A stretch of DNA of 36,342 nt, taken from positions 1 to 36,342 of the forward strand of contig DAIDHZ010000019.1 of the NCBI GenBank assembly GCA_027451825.1. Reading direction: 5' to 3'. The stretch comes from Chlamydiota bacterium. GTDB lineage: Bacteria > Chlamydiota > Chlamydiia > Chlamydiales > SM23-39. This document shows positions 15,554-23,715 of the stretch, one piece after another. The notes below the pieces were generated by a model that was given only the letters and a program-made list of their open reading frames with translations, was not told the origin of the DNA and ran no database searches. A program made the position numbers and the translations under genes. Position 1 is the first letter of the stretch; each line of letters opens with the position of its first letter.

Positions 15554-16582
15554 ATGGATACAAGTAGAATTCAAAATATTTTAGTGCGAATGCCGAATTG
15601 GGTCGGCGATTTGGTGATGGCAACGCCGATTCTGACGGATCTGCGAAAGGCATTTCCAAAAAGTTCGATGACGGCGATGTGTCGTTTCCCGATTTGTGAA
15701 TTATTGAAAGAAGATGATGCAATTGATGAGCTTTTTTGTTTTCATCCCATTTCTTTTAGTTTCTCAAGAAGAGAAGAAAGACGTTCGTTATTTGCGAAAA
15801 TAGAGGCGGGAAAATACGACCTTGGCATTTTGCTGACGAATTCTTTTTCATCCGCCTGGCTCTTTTGGCAAGGCAATGTGCAAAGACGTCTTGGATATGC
15901 AGGTCATTTTAGAAGAGGGCTTCTAACAGATGTTGTGAAAAGGCCGATCTCTTTACATCAGATTGATTGCTATAAAAAATTGCTCGAGCCTTTAGGGATT
16001 TCTCATTCACAAACACGGCCTAGATTGTTTCTTGGAATAAAAGAAATTGAAGAGTCGAAAGAGCTTTTATATCAAAGAGGATATGTCAAGGGAGCTCCTT
16101 TGATTGGAATGAATCCGGGGGCTGCTTACGGAAGTGCAAAATGCTGGCCCGCTGAGAGGTTTCGAGATCTTGCAAAGAAGTTTGTCAAAGAAGGTTTTTT
16201 TGTTGTGTTCTTTGGCGATATGGCATCTCGAGATTTGATTCATGACATTTGCCGTGATCTTCCTTCTTCTGTGATGAACTTGGCGGGAGTTACGAGTTTA
16301 AGAGAGCTTGCCTCTTTGATTCGTGATGTGAATCTTTTGATAACCAATGATAGCGGTCCAATGCATATTGCAGATGCTCTCGATGTTCCTCTCATTGCTC
16401 TTTTTGGCTCTACGGATGATCGGCTGACCGGACCTTTTGGGGGAAAAAGCCGAGTGATTCGAAAGAATGTTGCCTGTTCTCCATGTTTTAAGAGAGTTTG
16501 TCCGATTGATTTTCCATGCATGAAAGAAATTACGGTGGATGAAGTCTTTCAGCTCGCGATGAAAGGCATGAATCATGTTTAG
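15554..16582 (+). CDS. waaF: ADP-heptose:LPS heptosyltransferase II
   Basis: The 342-residue GT9 glycosyltransferase adds heptose to the LPS inner core at the inner-membrane cytoplasmic face. It has the N-terminal signature ILVRMPNWVGDLVMATPIL, the nucleotide-binding entry NPGAAYGSAKCWPAERF, and the acceptor/donor motif TNDSGPMHIADALDVPLIALFGSTDD. A Cys-rich stretch (CSPCFKRVC, PC) near residues 308-323 precedes the C-terminus, as in many GT9 enzymes. It overlaps the following GT9 fusion gene by 8 bp. The acceptor sugar cannot be determined here; other GT9 heptosyltransferases are possible, but the signature is closest to WaaF. Confidence 0.85.
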   Translation: MDTSRIQNILVRMPNWVGDLVMATPILTDLRKAFPKSSMTAMCRFPICELLKEDDAIDELFCFHPISFSFSRREERRSLFAKIEAGKYDLGILLTNSFSSAWLFWQGNVQRRLGYAGHFRRGLLTDVVKRPISLHQIDCYKKLLEPLGISHSQTRPRLFLGIKEIEESKELLYQRGYVKGAPLIGMNPGAAYGSAKCWPAERFRDLAKKFVKEGFFVVFFGDMASRDLIHDICRDLPSSVMNLAGVTSLRELASLIRDVNLLITNDSGPMHIADALDVPLIALFGSTDDRLTGPFGGKSRVIRKNVACSPCFKRVCPIDFPCMKEITVDEVFQLAMKGMNHV

Positions 16583-18350
16583 GACTTTAAAACGATGGTT
16601 GCTTCCGAATCCTTTTGATTTTGCTCTTCGTAGAGTCGCAAGGCGAGGCGGCAAAAAAATCCTTTTAGCATGGAATCGAGGTCTTGGCGATATTGCTTTG
16701 GGTCTTTTTGCAATGGTCCACCGCATTCGAGAAATCATTCCGGATAGCGAGATTGTGTTTTTAATCAGAGAAAATTTGCGAGATGGTTTTTCTCTTCTAG
16801 AAGGAGTGAAAACAATCATCGCTCCTTCTTGGAAAAGAGGTGTTTCTGTCAATGTGAAAGAGACTCTTTTAAGTTTAAAGATCGATCCCAAATCGTTTGA
16901 TTATCTTTTTGAAGCGCCCAGCCCAACGGATTGGGTTCAGTGGCAAAGAGGACGCCTTGTTCCTAAGTTGAAGTGGAATCCTGTTCATGAAGATCTATGG
17001 AAAAGATTCGATTTGCCGGATGGATATACGTATGTGGGCGTGCAGGCAGTTGTTGAGACAACGTATGGGTCTTGGCGCAATTGGCCGATTCATCATTGGC
17101 ATGATTTAATCCATCGTTTGCAATACATTCCGAAGACTAAAGTGATTCTTTTTGGATCTGAAGATCAAACAAAAATTTCATTTCCTCACGTGATTGATTT
17201 GCGAGGAAAAACGACACTGTTTGAGCTTTTATCGATCATTAAAAACAGGTGTTCTTCAATCATCGTTCCTGATTCCGGAATTTTGAGTATGACGTATTAC
17301 TTGGATCAGAGTTTCCCTTTGCATCTGATTTCTCTTTGGGCAGATCCAAATCATGGGATTTTAAAGCAGAATGTTTTATCTCCAAATCCTCAATTGAAAC
17401 ACACACCGCTGATGGGCAAAAATCGTGATCTTTCGAGTGTTAGAGTAGAAACGGTCATGAATACTCTTTTTCCTCTAAAACCTTTGAGAGAGTGCCGTTT
17501 GGCGAATTCTTCTTTTAGCTCGTTAACGAAAGTAGGCTGTATCATTCTTGCAGGAGGGCAAGGATCAAGACTTGGAGTGCAGGGACCTAAAGGTCTTTTT
17601 TCCATTCATGGGAAAAGTCTTTTCGAATGGATTTGTGAAAAGACGCCTCTTGATTTTCCGATTGCTGTCATGACATCTCCGTTGAACCATCAAGAGACGA
17701 TTCAATTTTTTGAAGCGCATTCTTATTTTGGGAGAAAGATCTTCTTTTTTCAGCAGGCCATGCATCCTGCGAAAGATCTTCGTTTGCGTTCGATGCCTCA
17801 CATCCCACTGCCAAAAGGAAATGGAGCTCTTTTTAAAGCGTTTGTATCGAGCGGTCTTTCGGAACAATGGAAAAGAGACGGTGTTGAATTTTGTACAATT
17901 GTTCCTATTGAAAATCCACTGGCAGATCCTGTCGATGAAGCTTTGATTGAATGTCTTTTAGAGAAAGATGTCGATGTTGTTTTAAAATGCGTTCCAAGAG
18001 AAAACAATCAAGAATCGATGGGAGCTCTTGTTGAAAGAGAAGGTCATATTGAAGTTTCTGAATATATCCATTTGTCATCAGATCTTGAGTATTTCTTTTC
18101 TTATACAGGCATGATGGCGATGCGTACCTCTTTTATGGCAAAGATGGCATCGATTGAACTTCCGATGCATTGGGTGAAAAAGAAATTTTTAGGTAAGGAA
18201 CTTTTTAAAGGTGAGGAATTTATTTTTGATAGTTTGTCTTATGGGAAGGTGGAGGCTCTTTGTTATGAAAAAAAGAGTTGCTATGCACCCTTAAAAGGTC
18301 CTGAATCCATTGAAAAGGTAACACCAATTCTCTTAAATATTGTAAAATGA
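16575..18350 (+). CDS. Fusion of a GT9-like glycosyltransferase and a UDP-sugar pyrophosphorylase
   Basis: This 591-residue protein joins two enzyme-like parts in one uninterrupted frame. Residues about 25-300 resemble a GT9 heptosyltransferase: NRGLGDIALGLFAM near the start, SWRNWPIHHWHDLI, and IVPDSGILS, where canonical WaaF has DSGPMH. Residues about 320-591 resemble the UDP-GlcNAc/UDP-glucose pyrophosphorylase (UDPGP) family, with ILAGGQGSRLG and PKGLF at 324-342. The second part is short (about 270 residues against 400 or more), so it may be reduced. The gene starts inside the waaF stop and is followed after 4 bp by gpsA. In C. trachomatis a stand-alone UDPGP-like gene sits beside gpsA, from memory. 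Substrates are unknown. Confidence 0.75.
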   Translation: MFRTLKRWLLPNPFDFALRRVARRGGKKILLAWNRGLGDIALGLFAMVHRIREIIPDSEIVFLIRENLRDGFSLLEGVKTIIAPSWKRGVSVNVKETLLSLKIDPKSFDYLFEAPSPTDWVQWQRGRLVPKLKWNPVHEDLWKRFDLPDGYTYVGVQAVVETTYGSWRNWPIHHWHDLIHRLQYIPKTKVILFGSEDQTKISFPHVIDLRGKTTLFELLSIIKNRCSSIIVPDSGILSMTYYLDQSFPLHLISLWADPNHGILKQNVLSPNPQLKHTPLMGKNRDLSSVRVETVMNTLFPLKPLRECRLANSSFSSLTKVGCIILAGGQGSRLGVQGPKGLFSIHGKSLFEWICEKTPLDFPIAVMTSPLNHQETIQFFEAHSYFGRKIFFFQQAMHPAKDLRLRSMPHIPLPKGNGALFKAFVSSGLSEQWKRDGVEFCTIVPIENPLADPVDEALIECLLEKDVDVVLKCVPRENNQESMGALVEREGHIEVSEYIHLSSDLEYFFSYTGMMAMRTSFMAKMASIELPMHWVKKKFLGKELFKGEEFIFDSLSYGKVEALCYEKKSCYAPLKGPESIEKVTPILLNIVK

Positions 18351-18354
18351 AAAC

Positions 18355-19344
18355 ATGAAGATAGCATATTTAGGGGCCGGAACTTGGGGCTTTGCATTGG
18401 CTTCCATCTTAGCAATGAATGGGCATGAGGTTGTCGTATGGACAAGAGATCCTCTTTTTGCTTCGCTTTTGCAGGAAAGTAGAGCGCATCCAAAGCTTAA
18501 AAATTTTAAAATAGATCCATCCGTTCGTTTTAGTAGCGATTTAAAAAAAGTGTTGGAAGGAGCGGAGTGCATCGTAGAGAGTGTGACCTCTTCCGGGGTT
18601 CGCTCTGTTTTTGAAGAAATTTTGCCTTTAGAAGTTCCAATTATTTTAACGTCCAAGGGGATTGAGCAGGGGACCGGGTTTCTTTTGCCGGAAGTCATCT
18701 CCGATCTCTCTGGAGTTTCTCGGTGTCCATGGGTTGGGACTTTAAGTGGTCCAAGCCATGCTGAGGAAGTGATTCAAAATATGCCGACATCTGTTGTTTG
18801 TTCTGCGTATGATCCTGCAGTCACAAAGCTCATTTATGATCTTTTTAGCAGACCTACGTTTCGTATTTATCCAAATAGCGATTTGCATGGCGTGTGCTTT
18901 GGTGGAGCGATGAAAAACATCATTGCTATTGCTTGTGGTATTTCTGATGGATTGAGTGGAAGCGATAATGCAAAAGCGGCTCTGATGACAAGAGGTCTTC
19001 ATGAGATGCGAAAACTTTGCCCTGTGAAAGATTGTAAACCGGAGACTTTAAATGGTCTTTCAGGAATGGGAGATCTTTGCGTGACTTGTTTGTCGCAGCA
19101 TAGCCGTAATTATCGTTTCGGACGGCTTCTTGCAGAAGGGTTTACTCCGGAAGAGGCTAAATTGAAAATCGGGATGGCGGTTGAAGGGATTTATACTTGT
19201 GTATCTGTTTTGGAATTAGGGGTCCGTTATGAAATCCCTGTCCCAGTGACAGAGGCAACATGTGCGATCCTTTTTAAAGGATTGGACCCCAAAGAGGCAG
19301 TTCGCTCTCTTTTAACTCGGATGGTTAAGGAAGAACATCTTTAA
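18355..19344 (+). CDS. gpsA: Glycerol-3-phosphate dehydrogenase [NAD(P)+]
   Basis: This 329-residue cytoplasmic enzyme reduces dihydroxyacetone phosphate to sn-glycerol 3-phosphate for phospholipid synthesis. Residues 4-12 hold the Rossmann motif LGAGTWGFA. The C-terminal domain has GGAMKNIIAIACGISDG with the catalytic Lys, and NGLSGMGDLCVTC. Length is normal. It begins 4 bp after the GT9/UDPGP fusion gene and ends 20 bp inside the convergent vWA gene, so the two coding ends overlap. Confidence 0.96.
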   Translation: MKIAYLGAGTWGFALASILAMNGHEVVVWTRDPLFASLLQESRAHPKLKNFKIDPSVRFSSDLKKVLEGAECIVESVTSSGVRSVFEEILPLEVPIILTSKGIEQGTGFLLPEVISDLSGVSRCPWVGTLSGPSHAEEVIQNMPTSVVCSAYDPAVTKLIYDLFSRPTFRIYPNSDLHGVCFGGAMKNIIAIACGISDGLSGSDNAKAALMTRGLHEMRKLCPVKDCKPETLNGLSGMGDLCVTCLSQHSRNYRFGRLLAEGFTPEEAKLKIGMAVEGIYTCVSVLELGVRYEIPVPVTEATCAILFKGLDPKEAVRSLLTRMVKEEHL

Positions 19345-19954
19345 GGTAATTTCTTTCTTCTTCTGTTATTTCGATTGTTTTCCCTTGTCTTGCATCTGAA
19401 ATTTTTGAGTTGAGCGTGTCGAATGCTTGAGAAACGTTGCCATTATGATAATATGCAGATCCTTTCGGCGAGAATCCATAGCTTTGAGCAGAGTGGATTG
19501 CATTGAGATCGGCACCTAAGAATATAAACTCCCAGCCGAGGTTTTGTTTTTCTTCGACGAGTTGCTTCACTTTTTCAGTGGTAAATTCACGGCTTGCATT
19601 TTCAAATCCATCAGTGACAACGGCGACGATGACTTTTGTCGGTTTTTGCTCCATTGTCTCTATTTTATTGCTCATATTGATGATGGTTCTGCCGATTGCA
19701 TCAACAAGAGCTGTAGATCCTCTGGGTTGATATTGTTTTGCAAAGGCTTCTTCATCGACCGTTTGTAAATCTGCACAATCATGAATGACTTGATATTCAT
19801 GATCAAACTGAATCAGAGTTAAAGAAGCTTGTCCTTCTTGTTGTTTTTGTGTTTGAATGAGATTTTGAACGCTTCCTTTGGTATCATCAGCGACTGAATG
19901 CATTGAACCAGATCGGTCCACAACTAAAGCGATTGCGGTGTACAGTTGTATCAT
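19325..19954 (-). CDS. von Willebrand factor A-domain protein
   Basis: The 209-residue protein is almost entirely one vWA domain. Its MIDAS metal site reads DRSGSM (Asp13, Ser15, Ser17), with the Thr of GSTALVDA and the Asp of VTDGFEN. There is no signal peptide or membrane segment, so a cytoplasmic metal-dependent binding or scaffold role is inferred. The upstream frame to 20011 adds no family sequence; ATG 19954 has a strong Shine-Dalgarno (GGAGAAT at 19966-19960). No AAA partner or toxin-type gene is adjacent. The ends of this gene and gpsA overlap by 20 bp. A leader that can hide the ribosome site is described separately. Confidence 0.82.
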   Translation of the reverse strand: MIQLYTAIALVVDRSGSMHSVADDTKGSVQNLIQTQKQQEGQASLTLIQFDHEYQVIHDCADLQTVDEEAFAKQYQPRGSTALVDAIGRTIINMSNKIETMEQKPTKVIVAVVTDGFENASREFTTEKVKQLVEEKQNLGWEFIFLGADLNAIHSAQSYGFSPKGSAYYHNGNVSQAFDTLNSKISDARQGKTIEITEEERNYLKDVLP

Positions 19955-19959
19955 TTTTG

Positions 19960-20016
19960 ATTCTCCTTTTTTCAGAAAAATGAGGAGAATGATCGCAAAA
20001 TCTGGATTCATTCTCC
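19960..20016 (-). promoter_or_regulatory. vWA leader with competing hairpins over the ribosome site
   Basis: Read on the minus strand, segment a is GGAGAATGA (20016-20008), b is TCATTCTCC (19992-19984) and c is the Shine-Dalgarno GGAGAAT (19966-19960). Segments a and b can form a 9-bp stem followed by a U-rich stretch, like a terminator. Segment b can instead pair with c (7 bp), strengthened by TTTTT/AAAAA with a CTG loop, which would hide the ribosome site. Mutually exclusive pairings suggest translational or transcriptional control. No known riboswitch class is recognised. Confidence 0.45.
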
Positions 20017-20319
20017 AGAAAAAAGAGCTTTAGTTTTTCGCTATAAATGTTTGACCACAGATAAGTCTTTAATTTTATTTTTTAACCACAGAAGCGCACA
20101 GAGAGCACAGAGGTCAGGAGAAAAGGGCGCTAAGTAAAAAGCGCGATTACAGTATGTATAAAAGGAAATGTTCTCTAGGTAAAAAGAAGAACGGATAAGG
20201 CAATAAGAAATATTTGTTTTATGTTTTTTACTCAGAGCCCTTGCTCTGTAGTGAAAAAGGCAACTTAAATTGAGAGAGGCCAAAGAGGAAAGTCCTCTCT
20301 TTGGCGTCTTGTGTGGAGG
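20017..20319. other. Gap upstream of the vWA leader
   Basis: This stretch holds the CACAGAG-type repeat at 20053-20113 and a minor hairpin (GCGC..GCGC) near 20128-20142. The minus-strand frame at 20283-20041 carries the Leu-Cys-Ala-Leu type peptide that such repeats encode, and is not a credible gene. It is also the region downstream of the tandem small genes, but no clear terminator is visible. Confidence 0.4.
20053..20113 (-). repeat. CACAGAG-type dispersed repeat
   Basis: GACCACAGA at 20053 is followed by AACCACAGA-AGCGCACAGAG-AGCACAGAGG at 20084-20113. This rhythm matches a well-known repeat found in scattered copies in many unrelated bacteria (AACCACAGAG..CACAGAG), often near GxxExxY-type genes; none is seen here. 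I class it as a remnant of such a repeat. Confidence 0.6.
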
Positions 20320-20604
20320 TTATCGAGTGATGATCTCTCCGAAATGGGGCACGATGGTTCCAGGACCAAGTAGGTCTTTTAATGGAATGATTTCGATATC
20401 AACTCGGAAAGCATACTTTTCTGTGATGACCCAAAAAGTTTTTGGATCGTCAGAATAGATCTCGTAAAAATCACCGCCAATTCTTTCTTTGAAAGTTGCA
20501 TCGTTGATAATGGCTTGCTCTCTTCGAGCTTTTTCTGCTTCTGGAGGAAGAGCTGTTACATTGTAATGCTCTGCAGCAGGTGATTGAATATTTGCGGTAA
20601 ACAT
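20320..20604 (-). CDS. Small unknown protein, tandem paralogue B
   Basis: The 94-residue protein is highly similar to the next gene upstream (20637-20954). Shared blocks include AEHYNVTALPPEAE, RR-QAIINDxTFKERxG, KTFxVxTExYAFxVDIEI and LLGPGTI, then HFGEI. Cytoplasmic, small, alpha/beta with no signal or membrane segment. No family is recognised. It lacks the short C-terminal tail of its partner. The two genes probably form a unit, 32 bp apart. The leader before its start (AACAAAGGTATTTTATG) is also duplicated from the upstream copy. Confidence 0.75.
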   Translation of the reverse strand: MFTANIQSPAAEHYNVTALPPEAEKARREQAIINDATFKERIGGDFYEIYSDDPKTFWVITEKYAFRVDIEIIPLKDLLGPGTIVPHFGEIITR

Positions 20605-20636
20605 AAAATACCTTTGTTTGAGTTTTTGTTAAAAAT

Positions 20637-20954
20637 CTAATTTCTTTCTTCGTAGGGAAAGACACGAAAATCGTTGGGTTCAATCTCTCCAAAATGAAGA
20701 ATAATGGTTCCGGGACCAAGAAGATCTTGTAATGGGACAATTTCTATGTCGACTTGGAAAGCATATTGTTCGGTCATGACATAAAAAGTTTTGAAATCAT
20801 AAGAAGAGATCGTATAATGATCACTGCCTACTCTTTCTTTGAAAGTTGGATCGTTGATGATTGCTTGTGCGCGGCGTTCTATTTCTGCTTCAGGAGGAAG
20901 AGCGGTTACATTGTAATGCTCTGCAGTAGGTGGTTGAATATTTGCGATAATCAT
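20637..20954 (-). CDS. Small unknown protein, tandem paralogue A
   Basis: The 105-residue protein is the promoter-proximal member of the tandem pair. It shares the same core with paralogue B and ends in a distinct tail (NDFRVFPYEERN). Function is unknown. Both copies keep the frame, and differences fall mainly in surface-like positions, suggesting that both are under selection. A good sigma-70-like promoter (TTGCAA, 18 bp, TATAAA with TGC upstream) lies just ahead. The gene may encode the ancestral form, since its promoter is the only one visible. Confidence 0.75.
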   Translation of the reverse strand: MIIANIQPPTAEHYNVTALPPEAEIERRAQAIINDPTFKERVGSDHYTISSYDFKTFYVMTEQYAFQVDIEIVPLQDLLGPGTIILHFGEIEPNDFRVFPYEERN

Positions 20955-21004
20955 AAAACGCCTTTGTTTTAATTTTTGTTAAAAAATCTAATTTTTTCGA
21001 CACA

Positions 21005-21034
21005 TTTATAGCATAGTTATTTCGTTTTTTGCAA
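21005..21034 (-). promoter_or_regulatory. Sigma-70-like promoter for the tandem small genes
   Basis: On the minus strand, TTGCAA (21034-21029) and TATAAA (21010-21005) are 18 bp apart, and the -10 is preceded by TGC, giving an extended -10. A start point near 20998 would leave a leader of about 45 nt before the 20954 ATG. Confidence 0.5.
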
Positions 21035-21097
21035 TTTTGAATTTATTTCTTGCAGCAAAGTCAATTTTTGAACCATCCTTAAGAAAGAGGTGGACTC

Positions 21098-22597
21098 ATG
21101 TTTATGCCTGTTGTCTCGGCGCAAGAGATGCAATCGTTGGATCGTTTAGCGGTTTCTTTGGGCTGTAAAGAAGAAAATTTTATTCAAGAGGTGGGTAAAC
21201 AAGTTTCTTTGATTGTTTTGGATCGTTTGGAAAAATATTCTTTGCTCAAGTCTGTTCTTCTTTTAGTTGGGAAAGGCAATAAAGGTGCCGATGCTTTTTC
21301 GACGGGAGCTTGTCTTTTGGAAAGAGGGGTGAAAGTGCGCGCTCTTTCTGTATTTCCTTTGGATGCCTGTTCAGTGATGAATCGATTGTTTTATCGTCGT
21401 TTTGTAGAACAAGGGGGAAAGGTCGAATATTTTAAAGAATCGATGGATTGGGTTTATGAGGAAGGGCTCATTCTTGATGGTCTTTTAGGAACGGGATTTC
21501 AAGGAAAGGTGGAAGGCGATTTGGCCATTGTGATTGGACTTGCTCTTCGATCTAAAAGAAAAGTGATTTCTTTGGATATTCCTTCCGGAATTGATGGAAC
21601 AACAGGAGAGACCAAGGGCCTTGCGATTGTGGCAGATGAAACAATTGCTTTGGGAATGATCAAGATTGGGTGTTTTTTACGAGATGGATGGAATTATGTT
21701 GGAAAATTGTCTGTTGTTGATTTTGGTCTTCCTAAAGAAGTAAGAAATAAAGCGCAAGTTTTGGCCAGAGTGCCTAAGGTCGATTTTTTAGCATCGCTTT
21801 TACCAAAGCTTGTAAGGAATCGACATAAATATCAGGCTGGATATGTGGTAGGGCTTTCCGGCTCTAAGCAATTTCGAGGAGCTCCTAAGCTCGCCGGCAT
21901 GGCTGCTTTTCGAGCGGGAGCCGGCATTGTACGTGTGTTTTATCATCAAGAGATTGGAGAGATCCCTCATGAATTGATTGCTCAGCCGTTTTCTTTAAAA
22001 TCTTGGCAGGAGGAGATGAATAGAGCGGGTTCTTTATTCATAGGCCCAGGTCTCGGAAAGACGGATAAGGTGTTTCGTTTTTTGAAAACAAAAAAAGGTT
22101 TTTTAGAAATCCCGATGGTCTTTGATGCGGATGCAATTCAAGAAGACGTGGAGTATCCGCCTCACGCGATTTTAACACCTCATCGAGGAGAAGTTTTGCG
22201 TCTTTTTAAACTCAAAAAAGACTCTCAGGAAGAAGATTTGCTGGCGCGCGCACAAAAATGGGTTCAGCATACGAATTGTATTTTGGTATTGAAAGGAGCT
22301 CCTACCTTTATTTTTATCAAAGATCATCCTCCGATTGTGATCCCTCATGGAGATCCGGGCATGGCAAAAGCGGGAACGGGAGATGTTCTTACGGGAGTCC
22401 TTGGAGCTCTTTTAGCTCAGAAAATCGCCCCTCCGGAAGCTGCCATGTTAGGTGTTTATATTCACGCTCTTGCAGGAGAGATGGCATCTTCTTCGAAAAC
22501 ATCCTATTCGGTCATTGCTAGTGATTTGATCGAGTGTTTGCCTTTAGCGATGAAATTTGCTACCTCTATTGCCAATTTTGGTCCAAATTTGGCATGA
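21098..22597 (+). CDS. nnr: Bifunctional NAD(P)H-hydrate epimerase / dehydratase
   Basis: The 499-residue cytoplasmic enzyme repairs damaged NAD(P)H. Residues 1-215 are the YjeF-N epimerase domain, with SAQEMQSLDR, the loop VGKGNKGADAF, and IPSGIDGTTG containing the catalytic Asp region. The family loop is normally GNNGGDG, so Asn to Lys and Gly to Ala changes are present. Residues about 230-499 are the ADP-dependent dehydratase (carbohydrate-kinase fold): GSKQFRGAPKLAGMAAFRAGAG, LTPHRGEVLRL, and GDPGMAKAGTGDVLTGV with the catalytic Asp. A GAGGTGG site precedes ATG 21098. It converges on the epimerase gene downstream. Confidence 0.93.
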   Translation: MFMPVVSAQEMQSLDRLAVSLGCKEENFIQEVGKQVSLIVLDRLEKYSLLKSVLLLVGKGNKGADAFSTGACLLERGVKVRALSVFPLDACSVMNRLFYRRFVEQGGKVEYFKESMDWVYEEGLILDGLLGTGFQGKVEGDLAIVIGLALRSKRKVISLDIPSGIDGTTGETKGLAIVADETIALGMIKIGCFLRDGWNYVGKLSVVDFGLPKEVRNKAQVLARVPKVDFLASLLPKLVRNRHKYQAGYVVGLSGSKQFRGAPKLAGMAAFRAGAGIVRVFYHQEIGEIPHELIAQPFSLKSWQEEMNRAGSLFIGPGLGKTDKVFRFLKTKKGFLEIPMVFDADAIQEDVEYPPHAILTPHRGEVLRLFKLKKDSQEEDLLARAQKWVQHTNCILVLKGAPTFIFIKDHPPIVIPHGDPGMAKAGTGDVLTGVLGALLAQKIAPPEAAMLGVYIHALAGEMASSSKTSYSVIASDLIECLPLAMKFATSIANFGPNLA

Positions 22598-22625
22598 GGG
22601 GTAGCAAATGTAGAAATATTTGCTA
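22555..22625 (+). terminator. Nested inverted repeats at the end of nnr
   Basis: ATTTGCTACC (22555-22564) pairs with GGTAGCAAAT (22600-22609), enclosing an inner stem of GCCAA..TTGGC (22571-22575 with 22589-22593). A third segment, ATTTGCTA (22618-22625), can pair with the middle one instead. The structure straddles the stop codon and may serve as an mRNA 3' end or terminator between the convergent genes. No U-tract follows, so a Rho-independent terminator is not established. Confidence 0.4.
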
Positions 22626-22650
22626 AGTAAGAGGATCCTAAATTGTCTCT

Positions 22651-23628
22651 TTATCCAAAGACATAGTGGGGTGTTGCGATTGCATAATAGTGTTTAAACC
22701 AATCGACAAACTGGTGAATTCCATCTTCAAAGGAGACTAAAGGATGGAAGTTTAGCATTTTTTGGCTCTTTTCAATATCTGCATAGGTTTCAATCACTTC
22801 TCCCGGCTGCATTGGAAGCATTTCTTTGATGGCTTTTTTGCCGATGGCTTTTTCCAAAAGATCAATGAAGGACAGAAGATTGATAGGGCGATTATTGCCT
22901 AGGTTGAAAATTTCACAGGCGGATCCCAAATCGATAGCGGCGGCTGTTCCCCGAACGATGTCATCGATATAAGTAAAGTCTCTTCGCATCAGTCCATGAT
23001 TGAATACCTGAATGGGTTCTTCTTCATAAATCTGCTTTGTAAAACGATAATAGGCCATATCGGGACGGCCCCAAGGTCCATAAACGGTAAAATAGCGAAG
23101 AGCTGTTACGGATAAACCGTAGAGATGATGATAGGAATGGGCTAACACTTCATTGGCTTTTTTTGTGGCGCCATAGAGGTTTGCAGGCTGATCTGTTTTA
23201 TCATCTTCTTTAAATGGGATTTTTTGATTGAGACCATATACGGAAGAGGAGGAGGCATAGATGAGTTTGAGATTTGGGAAATATCTGCATGCTTCTAAAA
23301 TGGAAACAAATCCATTTAAGTTGGAAGAGACATAATCATCCGGCTCAATGAGAGAGTGTCTCACTCCTGCTTGCGCTGCCAAGTGGACAACGTGTGTAAT
23401 CCCGTATCGGAGCAAAAAGAGTTTTAAAAAATTTTGGTCGCAGATGTCTGCAAAAGCGACTTCAACGCCCATCTTTTGTAGTTCGGTGGCGCGATCCCGT
23501 TTTAAATGAGGATCGTAGTATGCATTAAAATTATCAAGTCCAATGACGAAATCGCCTCTTTGTTTGAGAAAGCAAGAGAGATGATATCCGATAAAGCCTG
23601 CAGCACCTGTGATAAGAATTCGTTTCAT
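22651..23628 (-). CDS. UDP-glucuronate 4-epimerase (NAD-dependent)
   Basis: This 325-residue extended short-chain dehydrogenase/reductase would convert UDP-glucuronate to UDP-galacturonate. It has GAAGFIGYH at the N-terminus (Gly8, Gly11, Gly14), [10 protein letters not shown] (the block typical of UDP-uronate epimerases), SSSS at 126-129, and the catalytic Tyr152 and Lys156 in [20 protein letters not shown] and [11 protein letters not shown] follow. Other UDP-sugar epimerases are related; the AAQAGVR block and length favour this activity. It faces away from the UDP-xylose synthase gene, and both use UDP-glucuronate. No UDP-glucose dehydrogenase is in the window. Confidence 0.85.
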   Translation of the reverse strand: MKRILITGAAGFIGYHLSCFLKQRGDFVIGLDNFNAYYDPHLKRDRATELQKMGVEVAFADICDQNFLKLFLLRYGITHVVHLAAQAGVRHSLIEPDDYVSSNLNGFVSILEACRYFPNLKLIYASSSSVYGLNQKIPFKEDDKTDQPANLYGATKKANEVLAHSYHHLYGLSVTALRYFTVYGPWGRPDMAYYRFTKQIYEEEPIQVFNHGLMRRDFTYIDDIVRGTAAAIDLGSACEIFNLGNNRPINLLSFIDLLEKAIGKKAIKEMLPMQPGEVIETYADIEKSQKMLNFHPLVSFEDGIHQFVDWFKHYYAIATPHYVFG

Positions 23629-23641
23629 CGCTTACAATATG

Positions 23642-23670
23642 TTGACTTGTCTTATTCTAATCTTCAGAAT
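23642..23670 (+). promoter_or_regulatory. Candidate promoter of the UDP-xylose synthase gene
   Basis: TTGACT (23642-23647) and CAGAAT (23665-23670) are 17 bp apart on the plus strand. The -35 is good and the -10 weak (four of six). It would give a leader of about 40 nt before ATG 23716. It lies in the divergent gap between the two UDP-glucuronate genes. Confidence 0.35.
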
Positions 23671-23715
23671 TCTTATTTTCCATTTCTTTTTTTGTATAAG
23701 AAAGTTTACACTTTG

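Noticed and set aside
23506..23715. N-terminal extension of the UDP-xylose synthase frame
   Set aside because: It runs through the divergent epimerase gene and lacks family sequence; ATG 23716 fits the family.
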